Positions 8,853 to 17,211 of a stretch of DNA of 64,000 nucleotides are shown piece after piece (within the stretch, counting starts at the first letter, position 1; every line of letters begins with the position of its first letter). The position numbers and the translations under genes are program-made. Below the pieces are notes generated by a model. The model did not search any database and had not been told where the DNA came from. It saw only the letters and a list, made by a program, of their open reading frames with translations. This DNA is from Roseovarius salinarum (GTDB taxonomy: Bacteria; Pseudomonadota; Alphaproteobacteria; Rhodobacterales; Rhodobacteraceae): assembly GCF_002834145.1 (NCBI RefSeq), contig NZ_PHNT01000015.1, positions 34,188-98,187 on the forward strand, given 5' to 3'.

Positions 8853-9151
8853 CAGTCGTCGTCACCGCGGCGGTGCACGGGTTCACCGGTCACGGGGTGC
8901 AGATGGCCCTCCACGCGCATGCCCTGCTCGTCGGTCATCTCCACCTCGTAGACCCCGTATTCGGTATCGATCTCGTGGACGGTGTAACCTTGCGACTCGA
9001 GCTTCTGCGCGAGGTCCGACACGCTCATCCATTCCGAACGCGGTGGCGTGTCCGCGTCGCGGCGCATGTCATCGTCGGAGGCCTGCACCCCGGTCGCGGC
9101 CAGCCCGGCGGCAACGGCAAGGGCGGTGGTGACGAGTTTCACTGTCTTCAT
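8852..9151 (-). CDS. Small periplasmic PepSY-domain protein
   Basis: The 99-aa product has a clear signal peptide (MKTVKLVTTALAVAAGLAAT, cleaved after VQA) and one PepSY-type domain: WMSVSDLAQKLESQGYTVHE, then EYGVYEVEMTDEQGMRVEGH, then LHPVTGEPV. Such proteins commonly sit with cytochrome b561 genes and redox- or metal-responsive two-component systems, as here. It is translationally coupled to the b561 gene. Role is unproven; modulation of a periplasmic or membrane partner is the usual suggestion. Start chosen at 9151, preceded by a GGAG-like site in AAGGAGAAACCC. Confidence 0.85.
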   Translation of the reverse strand: MKTVKLVTTALAVAAGLAATGVQASDDDMRRDADTPPRSEWMSVSDLAQKLESQGYTVHEIDTEYGVYEVEMTDEQGMRVEGHLHPVTGEPVHRRGDDD

Positions 9152-9283
9152 TGGGTTTCTCCTTCGGTTTGTCGCGGCGGGATCGCCGCGTTTGGCACGC
9201 CCCTTGTGCCGCGACTCGCCTGATCGCGGCCTGACGGGGGCTGTCAGCTTGCTGTCAGCGGCGCGGGGCTAGAGAATGCGCCC

Positions 9284-9613
9284 ATGGCACGGCCCCTTGC
9301 CCTTCTCATCGCGGTGATCGCCGCCGGGACCCTCCCGGCGCTGGCCGACCGCGAGGACCACGACCGGGCGCGGCGCGCGCTCGAACGGGGCGAGGTACTG
9401 CCGCTGGGCCGCATCCTCGAGATCGCGGAAAAGGCAACCGGGGGGCGTGTCATCGAGGTCGAGTTCGAAAGCGACGATGGCCGCTGGGTCTACGAACTGG
9501 AGCTCGTTACGCCCGGCGGCCGACTGATCGAGCTCGAGATGGATGGCGCCTCCGGCCGGATCCTGGAGCGGGAAAACGAGGGCCGTGGCGAATACCACGG
9601 TGGTGACGACTGA
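9284..9613 (+). CDS. Small periplasmic PepSY-domain protein, divergent copy
   Basis: This 109-aa protein has a signal peptide (MARPLALLIAVIAAGTLPAL) and a PepSY domain of the two-component-associated kind (RRALERGEVLPLGRILEIAE, then GRVIEVEFE, YELELVTPGGRLIELEMDG, SGRILERE). It starts the divergent operon and overlaps the response regulator by TGATG. PepSY proteins encoded just ahead of an OmpR/QseB-type regulator are common in proteobacteria and may tune the sensor kinase. The 132-bp gap to the minus-strand PepSY gene should hold both divergent promoters. Confidence 0.85.
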   Translation: MARPLALLIAVIAAGTLPALADREDHDRARRALERGEVLPLGRILEIAEKATGGRVIEVEFESDDGRWVYELELVTPGGRLIELEMDGASGRILERENEGRGEYHGGDD

Positions 9614-10278
9614 TGCGCGTGCTCGCGGTCGAGGACGATCACCGTATCGCGGCCGATGTCGCCGCAGCGCTGGAGAGCGCGGGCTTTCACGCCGAAACCT
9701 GCGCCAATGGCGAGGAGGCGTGGTTCCGCGGCGATACCGAGGACTACGACCTAATCGTTCTGGATCTCGGGCTGCCGGGCATGGACGGGCTGTCGGTGCT
9801 CAAGCGCTGGCGCGCGGCCGGACGCGAGGTGCCGGTGCTGGTGCTCACCGCGCGCGGCGCATGGCACGAGCGTGTCGAGGGCATCGAGGCGGGCGCCGAC
9901 GATTACCTGCCCAAGCCCTTCCGCATGGAGGAACTGGTGGCGCGCGCCCGCGCGCTGGTGCGCCGTGCCGCCGGCCACGGCGCGGCGGTGCAGAACGCCG
10001 GGGCCCTTTCGCTGGATACAAACCGCATGGCCGTGACGGTGCGCGGCGTGCCGGTCCCCGTCACGGCGCTGGAATACCGTCTGCTCGCCTACCTCGTGCT
10101 CAACCGCGATCGCGTCATCCCACCGACCGAACTGCTCGAGCACGTCTACGGCGACGACGACTCGCGCGAGGCCAATGCGCTTGAGGCGGTGATCGCGCGG
10201 TTGCGGCGCAAGGTCGGGCCCGGGGTGATCGGCACGCGGCGCGGCTTCGGCTATTTCGTCGAAGGGGGCGGCGCGTGA
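9613..10278 (+). CDS. OmpR/QseB-family response regulator
   Basis: A 221-aa regulator: receiver domain (1-115) with acidic pocket VEDDH near residue 7, phospho-acceptor Asp in IVLDLGLPGMDG (about 51), Thr in LVLTARG and Lys in LPKPFRMEE, followed by a winged-helix DNA-binding domain (about 125-218) with the ALEYRLLAYLVLNRDRVIPP and VYGDDDSREANALEAVIARL signatures. It should bind promoter DNA after phosphorylation by the overlapping downstream kinase. Likely targets, judged by position, are the divergent PepSY/b561 operon and its own operon. No key residue is missing. Confidence 0.93.
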   Translation: MRVLAVEDDHRIAADVAAALESAGFHAETCANGEEAWFRGDTEDYDLIVLDLGLPGMDGLSVLKRWRAAGREVPVLVLTARGAWHERVEGIEAGADDYLPKPFRMEELVARARALVRRAAGHGAAVQNAGALSLDTNRMAVTVRGVPVPVTALEYRLLAYLVLNRDRVIPPTELLEHVYGDDDSREANALEAVIARLRRKVGPGVIGTRRGFGYFVEGGGA

Positions 10279-11624
10279 CCGCCCTCTCGCTGCGCTGGCG
10301 CCTGCTGGCCGGCGGTGCGGCGGCGGTTATCCTTGCGCTGGGGCTCGCCGCCGCGGGGCTGGCCCAGCTATTCGGCACTCATGTGGAACGGCGCGCCCAG
10401 GCCGAGCTCGCCGTGCATCTCGATCAGGTCGTGGCCGGGTTGGAGCGTCGCGAGGGCGCGCTGGTGCTTGCCCGTCCGCCGGCCGACCCGCGGTTCGCGC
10501 AACCCTACGGCGGCCTTTACTGGCAGGTCTCGGCGGATGGAAGACTGCTGCGCGCGCGCTCTCTTTGGGACCAGGCGCTGGACCTTCCGGACGACACGCT
10601 CGGCGACGGGCAAACGCATTTTCACACCCTGCCCGGCCCCGGCGAGTCGGAGCTTCTTGCCCTTGAGCGGACGGTGGCCCTGCCCCAGCGGCTCGGTGGC
10701 GGATCGGTCCGTGCTGCGGTGGCGATGGACACCGCGGAGCTGTCGCGCGCGAAACGGGCGTTCGTGGCCGACATGGCCCCCTACCTTGGGGTTCTCGCGC
10801 TTGTCCTGATCGCCGCGCAATGGGTGCAGGTCACCGTCGGCCTGTCGCCGCTGCGCCGGCTCGGGGCGCGCGTCTCGGCACTGCGAAGCGACCGGACGGC
10901 GCGGATGGGCCCGGACTGGCCACGCGAGATGCAGCCGCTGGCGGCGGAAATCGACGGGCTTCTCGGCGCGCGCGCGGCCGACGTCGAAAGCGCGCGCACC
11001 CGCGCCGCCGATTTGGCCCACGGCCTCAAGACCCCCCTGCAGGCATTGCTGGGCGAGGCCGGCCGCCTGCGCGCACAGGGTGACGTGGCAGCCGCCGAGG
11101 GCATCGAGGAGATTGCCGGCACGATGCGGGCCCATGTCGACCGCGAACTCGCCCGTGCCCGCGCCGCCGCCCGTGCCCGCGCGGCGCGCGCCGACCCTGC
11201 CAAGGTGGCCGAGCGCGTCGTCGGCGTCTTGAAACGCACCCGCGATGGCGAACGCCTTGCATGGCATCTGGACATACCCGAGAAGCTCGGCGTTGCCATG
11301 GACGAGGCGGACCTCGCCGAAGCCATCGGGGCGCTGGCGGAAAACGCCGCGCGCCATGCCGAGAGCCGGGTGACGCTGTCCGCGGAGCCAGGGGACGGCG
11401 TTGCCTTGATCCTGATCCGCGATGATGGACCGGGGATGCCGCCAGCGCACCTTTCCGCGGTCACCGCACGTGGCGCGCGCACCGACGAGGGCGGCACCGG
11501 GACGGGCCTGGGGCTTTCCATCGCGGCCGAGATCGCCCGGGCCGCGGGCGGCGACCTTTCGCTGCGCAACGGTCGGCGCGGCCTGATCGCGTGCCTGGAG
11601 TTGCCAATGGTCGCGGCACCATAG
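10275..11624 (+). CDS. Two-component sensor histidine kinase
   Basis: The 449-aa protein starts at a GTG overlapping the regulator's TGA. It has a first membrane helix (about 10-30), a periplasmic sensor region (about 35-160), a second helix (about 166-184), a HAMP-like linker, the H-box ADLAHGLKTPLQALLGEA with the phospho-acceptor His (about 246), an N box with ENAARHA and the G boxes RDDGPGMP and GTGLGLSIAAEIARAAGG. The H-box has Gly-Leu-Lys instead of the commoner Glu-Leu-Arg, which is typical of the PhoQ/QseC-like branch. It phosphorylates the response regulator encoded just before it. The signal is unknown; association with PepSY and b561 proteins suggests redox or metal stress. Confidence 0.92.
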   Translation: MTALSLRWRLLAGGAAAVILALGLAAAGLAQLFGTHVERRAQAELAVHLDQVVAGLERREGALVLARPPADPRFAQPYGGLYWQVSADGRLLRARSLWDQALDLPDDTLGDGQTHFHTLPGPGESELLALERTVALPQRLGGGSVRAAVAMDTAELSRAKRAFVADMAPYLGVLALVLIAAQWVQVTVGLSPLRRLGARVSALRSDRTARMGPDWPREMQPLAAEIDGLLGARAADVESARTRAADLAHGLKTPLQALLGEAGRLRAQGDVAAAEGIEEIAGTMRAHVDRELARARAAARARAARADPAKVAERVVGVLKRTRDGERLAWHLDIPEKLGVAMDEADLAEAIGALAENAARHAESRVTLSAEPGDGVALILIRDDGPGMPPAHLSAVTARGARTDEGGTGTGLGLSIAAEIARAAGGDLSLRNGRRGLIACLELPMVAAP

Positions 11625-11678
11625 GCCCGGGTCCGGGCAGCGCCCTGTCGCGCCGATCCAGCCGGTGGTGCGCCGGCA

Positions 11679-12137
11679 TCACCCGATCATCGGATACACG
11701 CCGGTCTTCTTCACGGTCCCGTAGACGAAGCTGGTATCGATGGAGCCGATGCCACCGATGGGGTGAATGCGGTTGCGGATGAAGTCCTCGTAGGCATCCA
11801 GCCCGGCCACCACGACCCTGAGCAGGTAATCGGTGCCGCCGGTCAGCATGTGGCATTCCTGAACCTCGTCGAGACAGGTCACGCGCTGTTCGAACTGGCG
11901 CACCGTTTCCTCGTTGTGGCGTTCAAGCCGGACCTGCACGAACGCCGTGATCGGCAGCCCGTAGGCCACCGGATCGGCGTCCACCGTGAACCCGCGTATC
12001 GCGCCCGACGCCTCCAGATTGCGAAGCCGGCGCAGGCAGGGGGACGGTGACAGGTTCACGCTTTCGGCCAGATCCTGGTTGGTCATCCGCCCGTTTCTTT
12101 GCAGGGCACGGATGATCTGCCGGTCCTTTCGATCCAT
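11679..12137 (-). CDS. Lrp/AsnC-family transcriptional regulator
   Basis: A 152-aa protein of normal family length. The N-terminal helix-turn-helix is clear (IIRALQRNGRMTNQDLAESV, then SPSPCLRRLRNLEASGAIRG), and the C-terminal RAM ligand-sensing domain covers about 65-145 (AFVQVRLERHNEETVRQFEQ, EVQECHMLTGGTDYLLRVVV). It is divergent from the methionine gamma-lyase gene and the shared upstream region contains a perfect palindrome, so it most likely controls megL in response to an amino acid such as methionine and also represses itself. The specific effector is an inference from context. Confidence 0.92.
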   Translation of the reverse strand: MDRKDRQIIRALQRNGRMTNQDLAESVNLSPSPCLRRLRNLEASGAIRGFTVDADPVAYGLPITAFVQVRLERHNEETVRQFEQRVTCLDEVQECHMLTGGTDYLLRVVVAGLDAYEDFIRNRIHPIGGIGSIDTSFVYGTVKKTGVYPMIG

Positions 12138-12152
12138 TACGCTGACCTTTTT

Positions 12153-12165
12153 GGCATAATATGCC
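12153..12165. promoter_or_regulatory. Perfect palindrome, candidate Lrp-type operator
   Basis: GGCATA-A-TATGCC is a perfect 6-bp inverted repeat around one base, lying 15 bp upstream of the lrp-like start and about 90 bp upstream of the megL start, inside the only AT-rich patch of the divergent region (about 12138-12210). Confidence 0.55.
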
Positions 12166-12253
12166 GAAATCCTACTCTTTTATGGAATACTTTGATAGCA
12201 TTTTGTGGTGCAGGGGTGCGATCATGCCGCAAGCCACACCACAGGAGCCCGCC

Positions 12254-13456
12254 ATGACGCCCCCGAAGGGATTTGCCACCCGCGCCATCCATCACGCCTA
12301 CGATCCAGCGGACAACGAAGGCGCGCTGACGCCGCCGCTTCACCTGACCTCGACCTTCGCCTTCGAGAGCGCGGAAGCCGGCGCCGAGATGTTCGCCGGG
12401 GCGCGCGACGGCCATGTCTACAGCCGCATCTCCAACCCGACCTGCGACCTGCTCGAACGCCGCATGGCCGCGCTGGAAGGTGCCGAGGCGGGCCTGGCAC
12501 TGGCGTCGGGCATGGGCGCGATCACCGCGACGCTCTGGACCCTTCTCGGCCCCGGCGACGAGGTGATCGTGGACGAGACGCTTTACGGCTGCACCTTCGC
12601 GTTCATGCGGCACGGGCTGTCGAAATGGGGCGTCACGATCACCCATGTGGACATGTCCGACACCGACGCCCTGCGCAACGCCATCAGCGACGCCACGCGC
12701 GTGGTCTATTTCGAAACGCCGGCCAACCCCAACATGCGGCTGGTGGACATCCGCGCCGCCGCCCGGATCGCGCACGGGGCCGGGGCCAGCGTGGTCGTCG
12801 ACAATACCTATGCCACACCCTATCTGACACGGCCCATCGAACTGGGGGCGGACATCGTGGTGCATTCGGCCACCAAGTATCTTGGCGGGCACGGCGACGT
12901 GGTCGCCGGCATCGTGGTCGGCCGCGCCGCGGACGTGGCCGAGATCCGGGTGGTCGGCATGAAGGACATGACCGGGGCGGTGATGGCCCCGTTCAACGCC
13001 ATGCTGGTCCTGCGCGGGCTCAAGACCCTCTCGTTGCGGATGGAGCGGCACTGCAGCTCGGCACAGGCCGTGGCCGAATGGCTGGAACGGCAACCGGGCG
13101 TCCGCCGGGTGTTCTATCCCGGTCTGGACAGTTTCGACCAGGGCGGCGTGGCCGCGGCCCAGATGGACCGGCCCGGGGCCATGATCGCCTTTGAACTGAC
13201 CGGCGGCCTGGAGGCCGGACGCGCCATGATGAACCGGCTTGCCATGATCGAGCGCGCGGTGTCGCTGGGCGACTGCGAAACCCTGATCCAGCACCCGGCG
13301 TCGATGACGCATTCCACCTACACGCCGGAGGAACGTGCGGAACACGGCATCGGCGACGGCTTGATCCGCCTTTCGGTCGGGCTTGAGGATGTCGACGACA
13401 TCATCGCGGATCTGGCGCAGGCCCTTCCGGCACCGCGCCCCACCTCCGCCGCGTGA
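12254..13456 (+). CDS. megL: Methionine gamma-lyase (PLP-dependent)
   Basis: A 400-aa Cys/Met-metabolism PLP enzyme that would split methionine into methanethiol, 2-oxobutyrate and ammonia. Signatures: YSRISNPTCDLLERRMAALE, SGMGAITATLWTLLGPGDEV with the Tyr of the active site in ETLYGCTF, the cofactor-binding VVVDNTYATPYLTRP and the Schiff-base Lys in VVHSATKYLGGHGDV. The Cys in ETLYGCTF is the residue that marks methionine gamma-lyases among cystathionine lyases. AGGAG seven bases upstream fixes the start at 12254; an ATG at 12224 preceded by AGGGG is possible too. It is followed immediately by the E1-like gene (stop/start overlap region), which could consume its 2-oxobutyrate, and is divergent from an Lrp regulator. 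Confidence 0.88.
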   Translation: MTPPKGFATRAIHHAYDPADNEGALTPPLHLTSTFAFESAEAGAEMFAGARDGHVYSRISNPTCDLLERRMAALEGAEAGLALASGMGAITATLWTLLGPGDEVIVDETLYGCTFAFMRHGLSKWGVTITHVDMSDTDALRNAISDATRVVYFETPANPNMRLVDIRAAARIAHGAGASVVVDNTYATPYLTRPIELGADIVVHSATKYLGGHGDVVAGIVVGRAADVAEIRVVGMKDMTGAVMAPFNAMLVLRGLKTLSLRMERHCSSAQAVAEWLERQPGVRRVFYPGLDSFDQGGVAAAQMDRPGAMIAFELTGGLEAGRAMMNRLAMIERAVSLGDCETLIQHPASMTHSTYTPEERAEHGIGDGLIRLSVGLEDVDDIIADLAQALPAPRPTSAA

Positions 13457-13467
13457 AGGGTGACGCC

Positions 13468-15858
13468 ATGGGCGAGATGAAGCACCTCAAGACCATCGAG
13501 CAACGGCTGTTGTGGCTGTCGCACTGGATGGTCCACCACGCCAATCACGTCCGCCCCAGGGCGGACGGGATCAAGACCGGCGGGCACCAGGCCAGCTCGG
13601 CCTCAATCGTGTCGATCATGACGGCGCTTTACTTCCGGGCGCTCAGGCCCGAGGACCGCGTCGCGGTCAAACCGCATGCCAGCCCGGTCTTCCACGCCAT
13701 GCAGTACCTGATGGGAAACCAGACCCGCGAAGCGCTGGAAGCCTTCCGCGGCTTCGGCGGCGCGCAATCCTACCCGTCGCGCACGAAGGACACCGACGAC
13801 GTGGACTTTTCCACCGGCTCGGTCGGCCTGGGCGTGGCGATCACCGCGTTCGCATCGCTGGTGCAGGATTACATCAGGGCCAAGGCGTGGGGCGCCGAGG
13901 CACCATCGGGCCGGATGGTGGCCCTGTTGGGCGATGCCGAGCTGGACGAGGGCAACGTCTACGAATGCCTGCAGGAAGGCTGGAAGAACGACCTGCGCAA
14001 TTGCTGGTGGATCATCGACTACAACCGACAGTCGCTTGACGGGATCGTCCGCGAGGGGTTGTTCGAGCGGGTCGAGAAGATCTTCGACGCCTTCGGCTGG
14101 GACGTGGTCCGCATCAAGCACGGTGCGCTGCAGCGCGCGGCCTTCGGCGAACCCGGCGGCGACAGGCTGCGCCAGTGGATCGACAGCTGCCCCAACCAGG
14201 AGTATGCCGCCCTGACCTACCAGGGCGGGGCCGTCTGGCGCAGGCGCCTGCTGGACGATCTGGGCGACCAGGGCGAGGTCAGCGCGCTGATCGAGCGGCG
14301 CAGCGATTCCGAGCTGGCCGCGCTGATGGAAAACCTCGGCGGCAACTGCGTCGAGACGATGGCCGAGGTCTTTGCCTCGGTCGATCATGACCGCCCGACC
14401 TGTTTTCTGGCCTACACGATCAAGGGTTGGGGCACGCCCATCGCCGGGCACAAGGACAACCACGGCGGCCTGATGACGAAGGACCAGATGGCCGAATGGC
14501 AGGCCCACATGGGCGTGCCCGAGGGCGCGGAATGGGATCCCTTCGCGACCGTGGACGACCCCGACGCCCTGCGCGCCTTCCTTCGCGGCGTGCCGTTCTT
14601 CGCCGAAGGGCCGCGGCGGTTTCGCGATGCCCGGATCGAGGTGCCGGCCATCGCGCGGGACGCGGGCCGCGAGACCTCGACCCAGGCCGCCTTCGGCAAG
14701 ATGCTCGACGCGCTGGCAAGGGGCGACAGCCCGCTGGCCGCGCGCATCTTCACCACGTCCCCCGACGTTACCGGCACCACAGGGCTGGGCCCCTGGGTGA
14801 ACCGGCGCAAGCTGTTCGCGCGGACCGAACGGGCCGACGCCTTCATCGAACACCGCATTCCCTCGACCGCGAAGTGGGAATTCACCCCGGCGGGCCAGCA
14901 CATCGAGCTGGGGATCGGCGAGATGAACCTGATGCTGCTGCTGGGCGCGGCCGGGTTGTCGCACAGCCTGTTCGGCAAGCGGCTGATCCCGGTCGGCACG
15001 GTCTACGACCCCTTCGTCGGCCGTGGCCTCGATGCGCTCAACCACGCCTGTTACCAGGACGCGCGGTTCCTGCTGGTCGGCACGCCGTCGGGCGTCACGC
15101 TCGCGCCCGAAGGCGGCGCGCACCAGTCCGTCGGCACCCCCCTGATCGGCATGTCACAGGATGGGCTGGCCGCCTTCGAACCGGCGTTCGCCGACGAACT
15201 GACGGTTATCCTGGAGTGGGCCTTCGATTACCTGCAACGCGACGGCGAAGGCCGCCCGGACGAGCGCACCTGGCTGCGGGACGAAACCGGCGGATCGGTC
15301 TACCTGCGACTGAGCACCAACCCCATCGAGCAGCCCGGCCCGCGCGCCGACGACGCGTTCCGGCAAGGCGCAATCGACGGGGCCTACTGGCTGCGCGCGC
15401 CGGGGCCCAACTGCGAGATCGTCATCGCCTACCAGGGGGCCGTGGCACCCGAGGCCATCCGGGCGGCGGGCATGATCGCGGAAGGCCGGCGCGACATCGG
15501 CGTTCTGGCCGTGACATCGGCCGACCGGCTGAACGCGGGCTGGACGGCGGCGCAGCGCGCCCGCGCCCGCGGCGAGGATACCGCCGAGGCCCACGTGGAG
15601 CGCCTGATGCGCACGCTGCCCCCGCATTGCAGGATCATCACCGTGATCGACGGGCACCCCGGCACCCTGTCGTGGCTGGGCAGCGTGCATGGTCACCAAA
15701 CCCTGCCGCTGGGTGTCGAGCATTTCGGCCAGACCGGCACGATCGCCGACCTTTACGCACACCACGGGATCGACGCGACGGCCATCGTGCAGCGCGCCGA
15801 AAGCCTGACGAAAGGCAGGCGCCTGCCCGCGGCCCCGGTTGCCGGCGGCCGCGCCTGA
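13468..15858 (+). CDS. Pyruvate dehydrogenase E1-like (AceE-type) 2-oxoacid dehydrogenase
   Basis: A 796-aa thiamine-diphosphate enzyme resembling homodimeric AceE and transketolase. The ThDP/Mg2+ motif reads LLGDAELDEGNVYECLQEGW then WIIDYNRQSLDG. Other AceE-like text includes GHQASSASIVSIMTALYFRA, FSTGSVGLGVAITAFASLVQ, YTIKGWGTPIAGHKDNHGG and TPSGVTLAPEGGAHQSVGTP. It is about 90 residues shorter than E. coli AceE. AAGGG seven bases upstream supports the ATG at 13468; a GTG at 13453 overlaps the megL stop. No E2 or lipoyl gene is nearby, so it must borrow an E2 from elsewhere. The partnership with MegL suggests 2-oxobutyrate as substrate; this is inferred from gene order, and pyruvate remains possible. 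Confidence 0.85.
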   Translation: MGEMKHLKTIEQRLLWLSHWMVHHANHVRPRADGIKTGGHQASSASIVSIMTALYFRALRPEDRVAVKPHASPVFHAMQYLMGNQTREALEAFRGFGGAQSYPSRTKDTDDVDFSTGSVGLGVAITAFASLVQDYIRAKAWGAEAPSGRMVALLGDAELDEGNVYECLQEGWKNDLRNCWWIIDYNRQSLDGIVREGLFERVEKIFDAFGWDVVRIKHGALQRAAFGEPGGDRLRQWIDSCPNQEYAALTYQGGAVWRRRLLDDLGDQGEVSALIERRSDSELAALMENLGGNCVETMAEVFASVDHDRPTCFLAYTIKGWGTPIAGHKDNHGGLMTKDQMAEWQAHMGVPEGAEWDPFATVDDPDALRAFLRGVPFFAEGPRRFRDARIEVPAIARDAGRETSTQAAFGKMLDALARGDSPLAARIFTTSPDVTGTTGLGPWVNRRKLFARTERADAFIEHRIPSTAKWEFTPAGQHIELGIGEMNLMLLLGAAGLSHSLFGKRLIPVGTVYDPFVGRGLDALNHACYQDARFLLVGTPSGVTLAPEGGAHQSVGTPLIGMSQDGLAAFEPAFADELTVILEWAFDYLQRDGEGRPDERTWLRDETGGSVYLRLSTNPIEQPGPRADDAFRQGAIDGAYWLRAPGPNCEIVIAYQGAVAPEAIRAAGMIAEGRRDIGVLAVTSADRLNAGWTAAQRARARGEDTAEAHVERLMRTLPPHCRIITVIDGHPGTLSWLGSVHGHQTLPLGVEHFGQTGTIADLYAHHGIDATAIVQRAESLTKGRRLPAAPVAGGRA

Positions 15859-15896
15859 CCGGAGCGATCCCGGCCTTCGAGTGCGACGCGCCGACA

Positions 15897-15914
15897 CGCC
15901 GCCCCTTGGCGGCG
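15897..15914. terminator. Candidate hairpin between convergent genes
   Basis: A CGCCGCC arm (15897-15903), a 4-nt loop (CCTT) and a GGCGGCG arm (15908-15914) form a short stable hairpin in the 68-bp gap between the E1-like gene and the convergent DUF1508 gene. There is no U-run on either strand, so terminator activity is only plausible. Confidence 0.35.
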
Positions 15915-15926
15915 GGGGCCGGGCGC

Positions 15927-16262
15927 TCAGGCGGTCTGGTCGTCGAGGCCGGCGTCGGGCGCGTTTGCCTTCACGGACTCGATCCCGTTGTCGCGCGCGC
16001 TGTCGCTGCTGTAGGTCTCGCTGGTGCCGATGACCTGGCCATTGCCGGCCTTGAGGTTGAACATCGGCTTGCCCGAGCCGGCGACCTTGCGTTCGTACCG
16101 CGCGTCCAGCGGGGCGTTCTTGCGCACCGACTCGATCCCGTTCTCGGCGCTGGCCTTCCGCTTGTACCCCTCTCCCACGAGGATGATCTCGCCGTTGCCG
16201 GCCTTGAGCCGAAAACGATATTCGCCGGCCTTGTCCTGATAGAGTTCGAATTTTCCGGCCAT
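15927..16262 (-). CDS. YegP-family (DUF1508) protein with two tandem repeats
   Basis: A 111-aa soluble protein made of two copies of the DUF1508 unit: repeat 1 GEYRFRLKAGNGEIILVGEG with KASAENGIESVRKNAP, and repeat 2 KPMFNLKAGNGQVIGTSETY with SARDNGIESVKANAP. Two units per protein is the normal architecture. The function is not known biochemically; members are often small abundant proteins found under stress. It is convergent with the E1-like gene and 102 bp downstream of nirV with no evident functional link to nitrite reduction. Confidence 0.88.
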   Translation of the reverse strand: MAGKFELYQDKAGEYRFRLKAGNGEIILVGEGYKRKASAENGIESVRKNAPLDARYERKVAGSGKPMFNLKAGNGQVIGTSETYSSDSARDNGIESVKANAPDAGLDDQTA

Positions 16263-16364
16263 CGCCGTGGTCCTCCCGAGCAGACATGTATCGGCGTCAC
16301 CTTGCGGCGATGTGGCCGGATTGGCAAGCGCGTGTGTCCGCCTCCGCGTCCGGGATCGCCGGGT

Positions 16365-17150
16365 TCAGTCCCGCACCAGCCGGAAGCCCAGGTGATCGGG
16401 CGGCAGCCCAACGGCACAGCCGCCGACGCTGGCGTCGCGGACGAAGTCGATGACGATCGCGCGGTGGCGTCCCCCGGCCAGGCGGGCGCCGCAATAGGGC
16501 GCGGCTTCGGCAAGACGTCCGTCGGCATCGACGATGCCTGTCTGCATGCAGCCGCTGGTCCATTCCCAGACGCTGCCGGCAATGTCGGCCACGCCCATGC
16601 TGTTCTCGCCGAAGCCGCCAGCGGGTTTCAGCGCGGCCTCCGTCCCGTCGCGCAGGGCCGTGCCCTTGCCGTATTGCCCCAACCAGCGCGCGGCCGGGTC
16701 GGCGCCGTCACTTTCCACCGCAACCTCGGCAAAGCGTTCGGCCGCCGCGCGCTGCCACTCGGGCGCGGTGGGCAGGCGCCATGTCTCGCCGGTGACCTCG
16801 GACAGCCACCGCGCATAGGCGTCGGCATCGCGCCAGCTGACCTGCGTCTGGGGGAAGGATCCCTCGCCCGTGACGCTGGCACGACAGGCGCCGGCGTCCA
16901 CGCAGGCGGCATACCGAGCGCGCGACACCTGGTATTTCATGATCTCGAACGCGTCCACCCGGACAGGTTGCGGGGACGCCGAGACGGTCTTGCCAGCGCG
17001 GGAGAAGTTGCCGACAGGGCGGAACGGGATCTCGCCCGCCGGGATCGCGATTGTCTGGACGGCAGGGGCGGGCGTGATCGGCGGCTGCAACCCGACAAGC
17101 GCGGCCCCCGCCGCGAGCGCCCCGGCCGAAAGGAGGGCGAAAAGTTTCAT
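16365..17150 (-). CDS. nirV: NirV-like formylglycine-generating-enzyme-fold protein
   Basis: The 261-aa protein begins with a signal peptide (MKLFALLSAGALAAGAALVG) and carries an FGE-sulfatase/SUMF1 domain (about 35-258): VDAFEIMKYQVSRARYAACV, PQTQVSWRDADAYARWLSEV, WRLPTAPEWQRAAAERFAE, MGVADIAGSVWEWTSGC and the closing GFRLVRD. Genes of this type next to nirK are called nirV; the exact role in nitrite reductase maturation is unsettled. It follows nirK by 61 bp but an intrinsic terminator sits between them, so expression would rely on read-through or its own weak promoter. Confidence 0.85.
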   Translation of the reverse strand: MKLFALLSAGALAAGAALVGLQPPITPAPAVQTIAIPAGEIPFRPVGNFSRAGKTVSASPQPVRVDAFEIMKYQVSRARYAACVDAGACRASVTGEGSFPQTQVSWRDADAYARWLSEVTGETWRLPTAPEWQRAAAERFAEVAVESDGADPAARWLGQYGKGTALRDGTEAALKPAGGFGENSMGVADIAGSVWEWTSGCMQTGIVDADGRLAEAAPYCGARLAGGRHRAIVIDFVRDASVGGCAVGLPPDHLGFRLVRD

Positions 17151-17172
17151 CGCGACCCCCGGAAAGGAATGG

Positions 17173-17205
17173 AAAAAAGGGGGTGGCCGCGCAAGGCGGC
17201 CACCC
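17173..17205 (-). terminator. Intrinsic terminator after nirK
   Basis: On the minus strand a perfect 10-bp stem (arms 17196-17205 and 17181-17190, loop of 5) is followed after a few bases by six T residues (plus-strand AAAAAA at 17173-17178), beginning 7 bp after the nirK stop codon. Confidence 0.85.
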
Positions 17206-17211
17206 GGTGCA

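Noticed and set aside
7176..8951. 591-codon plus frame read as one gene
   Set aside because: Only short pieces are protein-like and the frame crosses the start of the certain minus-strand b561 gene, so it was split into remnants.
12161..12253. Longer N-terminus for methionine gamma-lyase from 12161
   Set aside because: It starts within the candidate operator palindrome and has no ribosome binding site; strong AGGAG or AGGGG sites precede the later ATGs.
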